Below are positions 9,485-17,770 of a DNA stretch of 64,000 bases, piece after piece. The position numbers and the translations under genes are program-made. This DNA is from Emticicia sp040253585 (lineage in GTDB: Bacteria; Bacteroidota; Bacteroidia; Cytophagales; Spirosomataceae). The stretch spans positions 62,001 through 126,000 of the forward strand of contig NZ_JBELAU010000014.1 in the NCBI RefSeq assembly GCF_040253585.1, read 5' to 3'. How positions within the stretch are numbered: position 1 is the stretch's first letter; every line of letters starts with the position of its first letter. Below the pieces are notes generated by a model, which was given only the letters and a program-made list of their open reading frames with translations, made no database searches and was not told the DNA's origin.

Positions 9485-10075
9485 TTAATTATCAGCCAAG
9501 GTATAAGTAACCGTTAATGTGTAAGTTCCTGCTCTTAATGCTCCGTACTGGGCTGAACTGAGGGTTGCAGGCAATACATCAGATGTATAGGTTAGTAAAC
9601 TACCGTCGGTAGCCCCTGTGCCAGTATAACAACTCGTGATTCCATCCAAGACTTTGACAGCAACACCAGAAGCCAACGTTTGGTCAGGAGCTAACACAAT
9701 TTGAGCTCCAGTAGTTGTGCCAAGTACACCCGCACCCGATGAAGGTGTAGCTGCCGCAACCTTAACATTCAAACCGTTAGTAAGCGACGTAACTCCAGTA
9801 GCTGTCACATAAATCTTTCGGTCAGTTACGGCTGCCCCCATTATTGAAGAATACTGTAAATACAATGCTGAACCACTCGCAACCGCCCCCGTTATTGGGT
9901 CGCCAGCCAATGTAGGTGCTGAATAGGTCAATGTTTTGGTATTACCCGTTGTCGGACTAATCCTAATCATTGTAACTGCGGGAATCTCAATACTAACATT
10001 ATGAGATGTGGTTTGAGCGAATGACTCGGCGTAGATTCCACTTAAAAGTGCAAGTGCGAAAGTTATCTTCTTCAT
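9485..10075 (-). CDS. Small secreted subunit, first gene of the usher-like operon (candidate major subunit)
   Basis: The 196-residue product has a signal peptide (MKKITFALALLSGIYAESFA), then an alternating strand (NVSIEIPAVTMIRISP), an Ala/Gly/Thr-rich beta body, and the C-terminal strand AGTYTLTVTYTLADN. It is paralogous to the 4983 gene and shares the YGxLRxGT...TYTLxDN ending. One cysteine occurs in the mature part. Being promoter-proximal and most richly low-complexity, it is the best candidate for the most abundant subunit, as in chaperone-usher operons where the major subunit comes first. A 119-base gap to the next gene could hold a processing or attenuation site. The family name is uncertain: DUF4402-like, spore-coat-U-like or WxL-like are all possible by shape. 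Confidence 0.65.
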   Translation of the reverse strand: MKKITFALALLSGIYAESFAQTTSHNVSIEIPAVTMIRISPTTGNTKTLTYSAPTLAGDPITGAVASGSALYLQYSSIMGAAVTDRKIYVTATGVTSLTNGLNVKVAAATPSSGAGVLGTTTGAQIVLAPDQTLASGVAVKVLDGITSCYTGTGATDGSLLTYTSDVLPATLSSAQYGALRAGTYTLTVTYTLADN

Positions 10076-10584
10076 TGAAGTAAATGGAGGTTTAATAAAA
10101 AAATGGATATAATAAATTATAATACAACTTTACAGTCATTCAAACTCACTAATAGCATTCAATATGAATTTTATATAATAGGTTATCCAATCTCAGAATC
10201 ACACATTATGATTCAAAAATTAATTTCTTATTAAAAGGGGGTATTTAAGGGAGAGTTCAGGTTTTATTTCCAGACAGCTTTAGTATTAGAAATTAGGTCA
10301 AAAAATATACCAGTCAACAAAAGTGATAGAGAATTCACACATTACTGGTTAGTAATAGACAAAATAATATTTATTATATATAAGTCATTTTATATAATAA
10401 TTACAAGCAAAAATAGTACCATTCCATTATTTACAAATTGAGATAAAACTCGTAAAAAAAAGTCGGTGAACATCTTACTGCCTAAAGTAAATCATAAAAG
10501 TGTTATCCTTCTAAAAAATAAATATTATTTTCGCTAATCATTTACAGACAAGTCCAAATCAATCAGTATCACGTACAGCAATCC
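10076..10584. other. Divergent promoter region between the surface operon and glpD
   Basis: No gene is visible in these 509 very AT-rich bases. On the minus strand, a TTG (complement of 10434-10436), 18 bases and TATTTTTG (complement of 10408-10415) form a near-consensus Bacteroidota promoter that would give the surface operon a leader of more than 300 bases. An imperfect AT-only dyad (about 10370-10400) lies just downstream of it. For glpD only a weak TATTTTCG box near 10527 is seen. Confidence 0.5.
10408..10436 (-). promoter_or_regulatory. Candidate promoter of the usher-like operon
   Basis: Read on the minus strand it is TTG, 18 bases, TATTTTTG, close to the Bacteroidota consensus (TTG, 19-21 bases, TAnnTTTG). 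It is 333 bases upstream of the first subunit ATG, so a long leader would be transcribed. Confidence 0.4.
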
Positions 10585-12207
10585 ATGAACAGAAGTAAAA
10601 ACCTCGAAAGGTTAACAAACGAAGAATTTGATATTTGCATCATCGGTGGTGGTGCGAGCGGTGCAGGCTGTGCCTTAGACGCAGTTCTACGAGGCTTCAA
10701 AGTAGCTCTGATTGAAAAACAAGATTTTGCTGCCGAAACCTCTTCTAAATCAACTAAACTGATTCATGGTGGTGTAAGGTATTTAGAACAAGCCTTCAAA
10801 AACCTTGATTTTGCTCAACTCCGTCAAGTAAAACATGGCCTCGAAGAACGCCACACAGTAATCCGAAATGCACCGCATTTGGCACATCCTTTGGCATTGA
10901 TTACTCCTGTTTTTAGTTGGTTTGAAGGTTTTTACTTCAAAATTGGCTTGACAATCTATGGTTTTTTTGCGAAAAATGATTTAATGCCCAAAGCTGAATG
11001 GCTCAATAAAAAAGAGACTTTTGAGCATATTCCTACGCTCACGCCTAAACTTCATAGTTCGGTCATGTATTATGATGGCCAGCTTGATGATGCTCGCTAT
11101 TGTTTGGCTCTTGCACACTCGGCTGACGAAGCGGGTGCATCAGTAGTTAATCATGCCTCTATTACAGGTTTTCAAAAAGATACCAATGGCAAGATAACAA
11201 CAGCTATCGTTAAAGATAATTTATCCGAAAAAAATATCGCTGTAAAAGCTAAACTTTTCATCAATTGTACAGGACCACACGGAGATAGTATCAGACTTTT
11301 AGCGAACCCTGCTCAAGAAAAACGCCTACGCCCAAGCAAGGGCGTGCATATTATGCTTCCAGAAGAGGTACTAAATAGCCAAGATGCAATGCTGATTCCA
11401 AAAACCCAAGATGGCCGAGTAATATTTGTGATTCCGTTTGAAGGAGAAGTAATGGTCGGAACAACCGATGATGAATACCGTGATTTAGAAAAAGAGCCTA
11501 TCTTAATTGAACAAGAAATCGACTTTTTACTTGATACGCTTCGTCCGTATCTTGCCAAAGTTCCTGCAAAATCAGAAATAAAATCTGGTTTTGGCGGTTT
11601 ACGCCCACTCATTGCTTCATCTGGCTCAAAAGCTACCAAAAAACTTGTACGTGACCACGAAGTAGAATATGATGAAAAGTCTAATTTATTGAGTTTATTG
11701 GGAGGAAAGTGGACGACCTATCGCTTAATGGCCAAAGATACAATTGACGAAGCCTGTAAACTTTTGAATACTGAAACTGAATGTAAAACCGAACTACACT
11801 ACTTGGTTGGTGGAGAAAATTATACTTTTGATGAGTGGAAAAATATTCAGAAAAAATATAATCTCGATGAAGATATTTGTCAGCATTTAGTAAAAAAATA
11901 TGGAACTAAGGCGAACAATGTGCTGGAAAATTCAACTCTAACCGAACGAATTCATAAAAGTTATCCATTCATCAAAGCCGAAATTGTTTATACGATTCGT
12001 GAAGAAATGGTGGGTAGTTTAAGAGATTTTTTAGCTCGCCGAACTCGAATGGAATTAATGGATTGGCAGGCGACATTTAATTCGGTTGATACCGTTGCCG
12101 AAATTATGGCTGTTGAATTAGCTTGGTCAGAAATCAAAAAACAAGCAAATATTACAGACTACAAAAAGCTTCTAAAAAACTTTATTCAAACGGCTAATGC
12201 TCTTTAA
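10585..12207 (+). CDS. glpD: FAD-dependent glycerol-3-phosphate dehydrogenase
   Basis: Oxidises sn-glycerol-3-phosphate to dihydroxyacetone phosphate and passes electrons to quinone at the cytoplasmic membrane. The N-terminal dinucleotide-binding fold is clear (DICIIGGGASGAGCALDAVL, then ALIEKQDF at residues 16-48), followed by the family motif SSKSTKLIHGGVRYLEQAF. The middle holds FINCTGPHGDSIR and the later substrate-binding FGGLRPL and LLGGKWTTYR motifs; the C-terminal DAO_C-like region contains EMVGSLRDFLARRTRMEL. The length, 540 residues, is normal. No glpF or glpK is adjacent. Start: an ATG follows a long non-coding region, and residue 1 is about 15 residues before the first strand, as usual. 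Confidence 0.93.
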   Translation: MNRSKNLERLTNEEFDICIIGGGASGAGCALDAVLRGFKVALIEKQDFAAETSSKSTKLIHGGVRYLEQAFKNLDFAQLRQVKHGLEERHTVIRNAPHLAHPLALITPVFSWFEGFYFKIGLTIYGFFAKNDLMPKAEWLNKKETFEHIPTLTPKLHSSVMYYDGQLDDARYCLALAHSADEAGASVVNHASITGFQKDTNGKITTAIVKDNLSEKNIAVKAKLFINCTGPHGDSIRLLANPAQEKRLRPSKGVHIMLPEEVLNSQDAMLIPKTQDGRVIFVIPFEGEVMVGTTDDEYRDLEKEPILIEQEIDFLLDTLRPYLAKVPAKSEIKSGFGGLRPLIASSGSKATKKLVRDHEVEYDEKSNLLSLLGGKWTTYRLMAKDTIDEACKLLNTETECKTELHYLVGGENYTFDEWKNIQKKYNLDEDICQHLVKKYGTKANNVLENSTLTERIHKSYPFIKAEIVYTIREEMVGSLRDFLARRTRMELMDWQATFNSVDTVAEIMAVELAWSEIKKQANITDYKKLLKNFIQTANAL

Positions 12208-12415
12208 ATCATATCAAATTAAATGTCCTAAACTTACCCCTTCCCTACAACTGAAGTGTTTTTGGCGTAAGTTGGTGTCAAATGAATTTTATAGAAAAAA
12301 TATCCGACTTCCCCCACTTAACAAACTGCTTTCTAATACCAAGAATTGGAGTAAGATAAATTTTCCGTTTCACTCAAAAGCAGTTTGGGGGTTAGTAACT
12401 GCAAATAAAGTAATC

Positions 12416-12994
12416 TTAAAGAGAAACCCCCAAGCTAACACCTCCACGAAGTTCATATTTACCGAATGAATATGAAGGAGTTACATTTACCCTCAAAAAA
12501 ACTACTCTGGGGTGTGGTGGAATATCAAAAATAACTTGTTGTCTCAACCCCAAAATCCCAAATATGTAGCTACGAGTTTCAGCACTTCTATACGCAACGG
12601 GCGTTACGCCAGTACCCATTTCAACAAACCATTCTGCCGCAATTTTCGATGGTGCTGATTTGCACCTTACACTCACTCTTTTGTTGATACCTTTACGAAG
12701 ATTATTTATCAAATAATTATAGGTAACCGAAGTTGGAATCGAAACACCTCCACCATTTGCAACCTGACCAACTCCAGTAGTTTGGCCACCGGGCAAAAAA
12801 CCAATTCCTGTACGTAATGCTAAAAAACTGTTTTGCCACCTAACTGGCAGATATTCTACATTTATAGAGCCCAACGGACTAATTGCAAAAGACTCAGCCA
12901 TAATAGCCGTACGATATCGTGTACGATACATTATCTGAGCATTAGTTGTCTCAAACAATGTGATTAAAATAATGAGGGTTAGAAAATACTTCAC
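12416..12994 (-). CDS. Secreted small beta-barrel-like protein
   Basis: Not recognised by family. The 192-residue product begins with a signal peptide (MKYFLTLIILITLFETTNA) and continues with alternating amphipathic strands typical of outer-membrane barrel proteins (for example SINVEYLPVRWQNSFLALRT near residues 44-63 and VVFLRVNVTPSYSFGKYELR near the end). The last residues (SLGVSL) fit a terminal barrel strand. It converges on glpD. A 9-bp inverted repeat (12385-12393 with 12425-12433) overlaps its 3' end and may serve as a terminator. Related small barrel genes occur at 27500, 38788 and 56622. Function unknown. Confidence 0.6.
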   Translation of the reverse strand: MKYFLTLIILITLFETTNAQIMYRTRYRTAIMAESFAISPLGSINVEYLPVRWQNSFLALRTGIGFLPGGQTTGVGQVANGGGVSIPTSVTYNYLINNLRKGINKRVSVRCKSAPSKIAAEWFVEMGTGVTPVAYRSAETRSYIFGILGLRQQVIFDIPPHPRVVFLRVNVTPSYSFGKYELRGGVSLGVSL

Positions 12995-13140
12995 TCGATT
13001 ATAGGATTACGTCAATTAAAGTAAGATAAAAACGTGCCAAAATATATCTATTAAATAATATTTTGTGGTTTTCTAACCGTTACAATGTTTTCAAAACGAA
13101 TTTTAAGTCTAAAAAATTACAAATTCAAATACTTAGTCAT

Positions 13141-13170
13141 AAAAAAAGACGAGTTACCTCGCCTTTTTTT
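13141..13170 (-). terminator. Terminator of the fadB/J-type gene
   Basis: On the minus strand an RNA stem GGCGAG/CUCGUC (one G-U pair, 4-base loop) is flanked by A and T runs, 22 bases after the stop at 13192. On the plus strand the same stem would carry an A-C mismatch, so it is oriented for the minus gene. Confidence 0.75.
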
Positions 13171-13191
13171 ATACGTACGTTTGAATATTAC

Positions 13192-15351
13192 TTACAGATT
13201 TCTGACTAATTCCTTTTGTTTTGCAGTTAATCTAAACCTTTCGCCATAAGTATCTGCCAAGCGTTCTACTTCATTCAAGAAAGTTTCTGTGCCTACAAAA
13301 TCAGGAAAATTGAGCGTTCCGCCAGCATATGGTGGAAATCCCCAAGCCAAAATCGAACCGATATTACCATCTAATTTTGTCATCAAAACACCTTCATCCA
13401 TACAACGAATCGACTCAACTACTTGGCGGTAAAGTAAGCGTTTTTTTACTTCCTCAACATCAGGTTGAATTTCCGAAACTGGAAAAAATTCAGCCAAGCC
13501 TTCCCACAAATACTTCTTCCCTCCTTCTGGATACTCGTAAAAACCTTTCTTGTTTTTCTTACCAAATCGGCCTAAATCTTCAACCATCATTCTGGTTACT
13601 TGATATGCTCCATCTTCTTCAGTCAATGCTCCATCGGCAATTGATTGTTTAGAAATTTTCAAGGCTAAATCTAAAGCAACTTCATCCGAAACTGCTAATG
13701 CACCGACAGGCATTCCTGCATTTTTTCCTGCGTTTTCAATTAAAACTGGGTCAACGCCATCTTTCAATAGAGCAATTCCTTCGGTGGTGTAAGTGCTAAA
13801 ACAACGAGAAGTGTAAAACCCACGTGAATCATTGACTACTATTGGGGTTTTGCGAATTTTCTTCACGAAATCAACCGCTAAAGCCACCGCATAATCAGAT
13901 GTTTCTTTACCACGAATCAGCTCAACGAGCATCATTTTATCGACTGGCGAGAAAAAGTGAATGCCGATAAAATTTTCGGGCTTTGCAGAAGCCTTTGCCA
14001 AACCTGTAATCGGAATTGTGGAAGTATTTGAGCCAAAAACACCCGGGCGGCGTTCCGCATTCTCAGCCAACATTGGCTCTGCTTCTTTAGTAACTGTTGC
14101 TTTTAACTCACGGTTTTCAAAAACTGCTTCGATAATCAAATCACACCCTTGCAAATCAGCCACCTCTGCCGTTGGCTTTATCAAACTCAATAGTTTTTCG
14201 CCTTTATCAGCTGTGGTTTTACCCCTTTCAATACCTTTCTGCACCAAGCCTCTCGAATAATCTTTTCCTTTTTCGGCCGCTTCGATACTTACATCCTTCA
14301 AAACAACTTCAATCCCCGCCATTGCCGATACATAGGCAATACCTGCTCCCATAAAACCAGCTCCTAAAATACCGAGCTTTTTGACATCAGTAGCAGGAAT
14401 ATTCTTTGGGCGACTCGCTCCTTTATCAGCTTCATTTTTGCCCAAAAACATCACACCAATTAAGTTCTTTGCTTCACGAGAAGTGGCCACTTTCACAAAA
14501 TAACGAGCCTCAATCGGAATCGCTCTATCCATATTTACTTGTAAGCCTTCATAAACGCAGGAAAGAATTGCAATTGGAGCAGGATAATTTCCTTTGGTTT
14601 TATCCATAATCATAGCTGTTCCTCCAGCAAACGTACGCATACCTGTTGGCGACTGAACGTTTCCACCTGGTACTTTATAATTTTCACGAGCCTTGATTGC
14701 TCCTGTTTTCTTATCAAATTCATCCCACGGTTGAATAGCTTTCGGATTAGCCAAAATCCATTTCATGGCTTTTTCCATCATTTCTTCACGAGTAGCAGCC
14801 ATGTCATTCACCATGCCATAACCTAAAGCTTCTTTTGGAGAAATTCGCTTACCTTCAACCATTAGCATCAGAGCAGCTTCCATACCGATTAGACGAGGCA
14901 AACGTTGCGTACCACCACCGCCGGGAAGCAAACCAAGTTGAACTTCGGGCAAGCCAATAACGGCTTTTGGATTATCAAGAGCAATACGATAATGACACGA
15001 TAAACAAACCTCATAGCCACCACCTAAAGCCGTACCGTTCATGGCCGCAACTACTGGCTTTCCACAAGTTTCGAGTTTACGAAAAATAGCATTAAAATCA
15101 AGCGAAAACTTGTGCATTTCGCTTTGGTCTTTGCTATTATTACGCAAAATCATCTTTACATCAGCTCCTGCTATAAACTCATTTTTTTCGGAAGTGATGA
15201 TAATTCCTTTTACTTCGGGGTCTGCGTAAGCCGTTTCGAGATGCCCTTCAAATTCAGGAATCGAAATATCGTTCATAACGTTCATCGGCGAAGTCGTCAT
15301 GTTCCAACTGATAATCGCCACGTTGTTTTCTACTTTATAGTTAATTTCCAT
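13192..15351 (-). CDS. Bifunctional enoyl-CoA hydratase / 3-hydroxyacyl-CoA dehydrogenase
   Basis: A FadB/FadJ-type multifunctional enzyme of fatty-acid beta-oxidation, hydrating enoyl-CoA and oxidising L-3-hydroxyacyl-CoA with NAD+. The N-terminal crotonase domain (about 1-195) holds the oxyanion-hole stretch FIAGADVKMI, GTALGGGYEVCLS with the first catalytic Glu, and GLPEVQLGLLPGGGG with the second. The dehydrogenase begins near residue 325 with the NAD-binding LGILGAGFMGAGIAYVSAMA, continues with SNTSTIPI and IGIHFFSPVDKM (catalytic His), and ends in two 3HCDH C-terminal domains to residue 719. Length is as expected for FadJ/FadB. The usual thiolase partner is not adjacent. The start overlaps the upstream nucleotidyltransferase-like gene by 11 bases, so the two are likely cotranscribed. 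Confidence 0.92.
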   Translation of the reverse strand: MEINYKVENNVAIISWNMTTSPMNVMNDISIPEFEGHLETAYADPEVKGIIITSEKNEFIAGADVKMILRNNSKDQSEMHKFSLDFNAIFRKLETCGKPVVAAMNGTALGGGYEVCLSCHYRIALDNPKAVIGLPEVQLGLLPGGGGTQRLPRLIGMEAALMLMVEGKRISPKEALGYGMVNDMAATREEMMEKAMKWILANPKAIQPWDEFDKKTGAIKARENYKVPGGNVQSPTGMRTFAGGTAMIMDKTKGNYPAPIAILSCVYEGLQVNMDRAIPIEARYFVKVATSREAKNLIGVMFLGKNEADKGASRPKNIPATDVKKLGILGAGFMGAGIAYVSAMAGIEVVLKDVSIEAAEKGKDYSRGLVQKGIERGKTTADKGEKLLSLIKPTAEVADLQGCDLIIEAVFENRELKATVTKEAEPMLAENAERRPGVFGSNTSTIPITGLAKASAKPENFIGIHFFSPVDKMMLVELIRGKETSDYAVALAVDFVKKIRKTPIVVNDSRGFYTSRCFSTYTTEGIALLKDGVDPVLIENAGKNAGMPVGALAVSDEVALDLALKISKQSIADGALTEEDGAYQVTRMMVEDLGRFGKKNKKGFYEYPEGGKKYLWEGLAEFFPVSEIQPDVEEVKKRLLYRQVVESIRCMDEGVLMTKLDGNIGSILAWGFPPYAGGTLNFPDFVGTETFLNEVERLADTYGERFRLTAKQKELVRNL

Positions 15352-15832
15352 TAGATGGTTGAATATATGTTGTTTGTTGTAAAATCAGGTTTGCTTTTTT
15401 GAGGTCTTTTTCTCTGCCAAATAGCGTAAAAATTCGATACTGCTCCGCTAAGGTTGGAATTTTTATTTGCAATTTTTCATTGATTTCAAGCTCTTGCCAT
15501 TCTTTTATCTCTAAGATTTGCCATTTATTTTCATGAAAAACCTTTAATTCGCCCATTACTTCCACAAGGGATTTATTAATTTTAAAGCGTCCAAAATTCG
15601 ATAAAAACTTATCGGCATGAGCGGGCGAATAATCTATTAATTTGTTTGACCGCCAAAGATGTTTCAAGAAATCAGCATCACGGTTTGATGTCAGTAAATC
15701 AACGTCATCAATCGTTTCGAGCGGAATACCTGCCAATACCAAAGCAGAGCTTCCAACCACATAAAATGTGTCTTTCAGTTGAGCTAAATCGTTAGCAATA
15801 ATTTCGATTGATTTTTTAATTCTTTCTATCAT
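15341..15832 (-). CDS. Nucleotidyltransferase-fold protein
   Basis: A small cytoplasmic protein (163 residues from the ATG at 15832) with the start of a minimal nucleotidyltransferase fold: GSSALVLAGIPLETIDDVDLLTS, where a Gly-Ser pair precedes a D-x-D pair. It resembles kinase- or AbiEii-like nucleotidyltransferases in which the C-terminal half is a small alpha/beta tail. An upstream ATG at 15853 exists, but the -7-like element TATATTTG (complement of 15862-15869) lies only 8 bases before it, so the start at 15832 is favoured. The stop overlaps the start of the beta-oxidation gene by 11 bases. No HEPN or toxin partner is adjacent on the same strand; its target is unknown. It is divergent from the HNH-like gene at 15908. 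Confidence 0.6.
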   Translation of the reverse strand: MIERIKKSIEIIANDLAQLKDTFYVVGSSALVLAGIPLETIDDVDLLTSNRDADFLKHLWRSNKLIDYSPAHADKFLSNFGRFKINKSLVEVMGELKVFHENKWQILEIKEWQELEINEKLQIKIPTLAEQYRIFTLFGREKDLKKANLILQQTTYIQPSNGN

Positions 15833-15861
15833 TCCAATACCGTATGCTTGCATACTATCTG

Positions 15862-15869
15862 CAAATATA
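15862..15869 (-). promoter_or_regulatory. -7 element of the nucleotidyltransferase / beta-oxidation operon
   Basis: TATATTTG on the minus strand matches TAnnTTTG. No TTG is seen 19-21 bases upstream. Its position argues for translation from 15832 and not from 15853. Confidence 0.4.
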
Positions 15870-15907
15870 AAAAATATGTTTAATTTTATATATTATAATT
15901 TATAATT

Positions 15908-16669
15908 ATGAATCTCCCAATCTGTAAACTATGTTTGACTAATAAAGCTGATAAAATGAATTCGCACATTATTCCTAAATTTTTGTGTAAGGGTATATTT
16001 GCGGAAATTCCACACAGACATACTTTAAGATTTGTTAAAGGGGAAAAAGAAAGAAAAGCTCAAGATTCAATTAAGGAAGATAATATTTTATGCACAAACT
16101 GTGAAAAAAGAATAGAAGTTATTGAAACATATTTTGGCAGATTTTTCAAGGAATGGGAAAACTTTACTGCATTTCCAGAACAATATACTTTATTGGATAA
16201 AAACTTATTACTATGCACTAAAGTTCATCCTATTTTATTTAAGCTTTTTATCTATACGATTATCTGGCGGTTAGCAATTTCACACTCCAAAGAATTCAAA
16301 AACTATAAAATATCTGAAAAAGTTGTTGAAAACATTAGAGACTTTTTAAATGCTGGTTTAAAAAATAACAAACCTCAATTATTAAATTCATTTGAAGATT
16401 TATCTACACCTCTATTTCATTTTTGTATCATCAAACCTAAATTGCCTGAAAATATCCTATTAACAGCATACAATATCAATAATAGTGTACATCTCACTAT
16501 AATAAATGCCTTTGGAATAATATTCTTCTCTGATGAAAATCTTAATAACAATGTATTTGTAGAAGTGAGTAATGTACAGAATAAACAAGTACTAATATCT
16601 ATTGGAGATAATGAGATATGGCAAAGTTTTAATCAAAAAATTTTCCAAACTTTTTCAGATTCTCAATAA
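15908..16669 (+). CDS. HNH-like zinc-binding protein of unknown role
   Basis: A 253-residue protein with an N-terminal cysteine pair (CKLC at residues 6-9), the motif SHIIPKFL (about 19-26) and a second pair followed by Glu (CTNCEKR near residue 62). CxxC, HIIPK, CxxCE is the pattern of the HNH/treble-clef zinc proteins often annotated as HNH-endonuclease-like, but the classical HNH asparagine is not certain. The remainder is Lys/Asn-rich and more AT-rich than neighbouring genes, which fits recent acquisition. It has no secretion signal. It is divergent from the nucleotidyltransferase-fold gene with 75 bases between their starts. A role in nucleic-acid cleavage or phage defence is possible but not shown by the sequence. 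Confidence 0.55.
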   Translation: MNLPICKLCLTNKADKMNSHIIPKFLCKGIFAEIPHRHTLRFVKGEKERKAQDSIKEDNILCTNCEKRIEVIETYFGRFFKEWENFTAFPEQYTLLDKNLLLCTKVHPILFKLFIYTIIWRLAISHSKEFKNYKISEKVVENIRDFLNAGLKNNKPQLLNSFEDLSTPLFHFCIIKPKLPENILLTAYNINNSVHLTIINAFGIIFFSDENLNNNVFVEVSNVQNKQVLISIGDNEIWQSFNQKIFQTFSDSQ

Positions 16670-16725
16670 ACTTTAGTGATTTAATACACTATCATTTAAG
16701 TCTATACAAAATTTTTCGTCGGTAA

Positions 16726-16792
16726 TGTCATGCTGTAAGCATCTGTAATCATCAAAAATTGTTTGTTGCGAACAGATTCCTTCGGAATGACA
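16726..16792. repeat. Structured palindromic (REP-like) element
   Basis: Nested inverted repeats: outer TGTCAT (16726-16731) with ATGACA (16787-16792); hairpin ATGCT-gta-AGCAT (16730-16742); inner ATCTGT (16741-16746) with ACAGAT (16772-16777); hairpin ATTCC-ttc-GGAAT (16776-16788). The four stems make a cruciform-capable 67-base unit between two convergent genes. Confidence 0.6.
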
Positions 16793-16830
16793 ACGACACA
16801 AAAAATAGAGTGACTTAAATTACAGTATAT

Positions 16831-17745
16831 TTAACTAAAATCATTAAAACTCAACCTAACCTCCTCATTATCAACACTCAATGAAGCATATCGACCACAA
16901 GGCATTGTCCAATTTATAGCTTCGTGACCAACTGGAAAATCATAGCAGATTGGATAATTATACTCGGCCGTATGTTCAGCAATAATTTCATAGAAAGTTT
17001 TGCCAAAAGGGTCATCATTTTCTTTTACATCCGAAAAATCTCCAACAATCAGGCCTGCTAAGTTTTTAAGTTTTCCTGCTCTTTTTAGTTGGACCAACAT
17101 TCGATCAATGTTGTAGAGGTATTCCGAAATATCTTCGATAAACAAGATTTTACCATCAGTATCGACTTCTGATTGCGAGCCAAGCAAATGAGCAAAAATA
17201 CAAAGATTTCCACCTACAATTTGCCCTGCTCCTACTCCTTGTTTGTTGAAGGGTTTTGATGGAATTGTATAATTTATATCTTTACCAAAAAGAAATGCTT
17301 CGAGTTTCTGAACTGAATCATAATCTCGTGTGAACGTTTTGGGCATTGGTGCATGAAGGCTCTGGAAACCCATCACTTGTAGCTGTCCATGAACGGCCGT
17401 GATATCAGAAAAACCGATAATCCATTTAGGATTTTTCTTAAATTCTGTAAAATCGACGGCATCAATAATCCTTGAACTTCCGTAGCCACCTCTGGCCGAA
17501 AACACTGCTTTAATCTCTTGATTATCAAGTTGTTGTTGAAAATCTCGCAAGCGAATTTCGTCTGTTCCTGCAAAACCGTAATATGTAGCACTTACTGATT
17601 CGCCTACTATTACTTCAACTCCCCAGTTTTCTTGCATGAGATTAATGGCCGACTGTATATCGTCAGGGTTTAGCTTGCTGGCAAGGGCTACAATGGCCAC
17701 TTTATCGCCTTTTTTTAGATTTGGAGGGGAAATTAGTGAGTTCAA
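16831..17745 (-). CDS. LD-carboxypeptidase, peptidase family S66
   Basis: Removes the terminal D-alanine from tetrapeptides during murein recycling, in the cytoplasm. The 304-residue length is normal for LdcA/MccF-type S66 enzymes. The catalytic triad can be placed: Ser113 in IIGFSDITAVHG, Glu in LFIEDISEYLYNIDR (near residue 211) and His in FPVGHEAINWTMPCG (near residue 280). The N-terminal PPNLKKGDKVAIVALAS and ARGGYGSSRIID segments are typical of the family. LdcA and MccF share this fold, and the murein role is the commoner one. It lies 25 bases after the Kir channel gene on the same strand. Confidence 0.88.
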   Translation of the reverse strand: MNSLISPPNLKKGDKVAIVALASKLNPDDIQSAINLMQENWGVEVIVGESVSATYYGFAGTDEIRLRDFQQQLDNQEIKAVFSARGGYGSSRIIDAVDFTEFKKNPKWIIGFSDITAVHGQLQVMGFQSLHAPMPKTFTRDYDSVQKLEAFLFGKDINYTIPSKPFNKQGVGAGQIVGGNLCIFAHLLGSQSEVDTDGKILFIEDISEYLYNIDRMLVQLKRAGKLKNLAGLIVGDFSDVKENDDPFGKTFYEIIAEHTAEYNYPICYDFPVGHEAINWTMPCGRYASLSVDNEEVRLSFNDFS

Positions 17746-17770
17746 AATGATTAGTGTTACTGGTTTAAAA

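Noticed and set aside
12197..12469. 90-codon plus-strand open frame after glpD
   Set aside because: It overlaps the end of glpD and the 3' end of the opposing barrel-protein gene, has no start context, and the product is Lys/Leu-rich without domain features; the region also holds inverted repeats.
13329..15354. Several plus-strand open frames opposite the beta-oxidation gene
   Set aside because: They are antisense to an intact conserved enzyme and give no recognisable proteins.
15908..16669. Calling the HNH-like gene a phage-defence system
   Set aside because: A single CxxC-HIIPK protein with an unrelated divergent partner is not enough; no restriction, helicase or toxin partner is adjacent.
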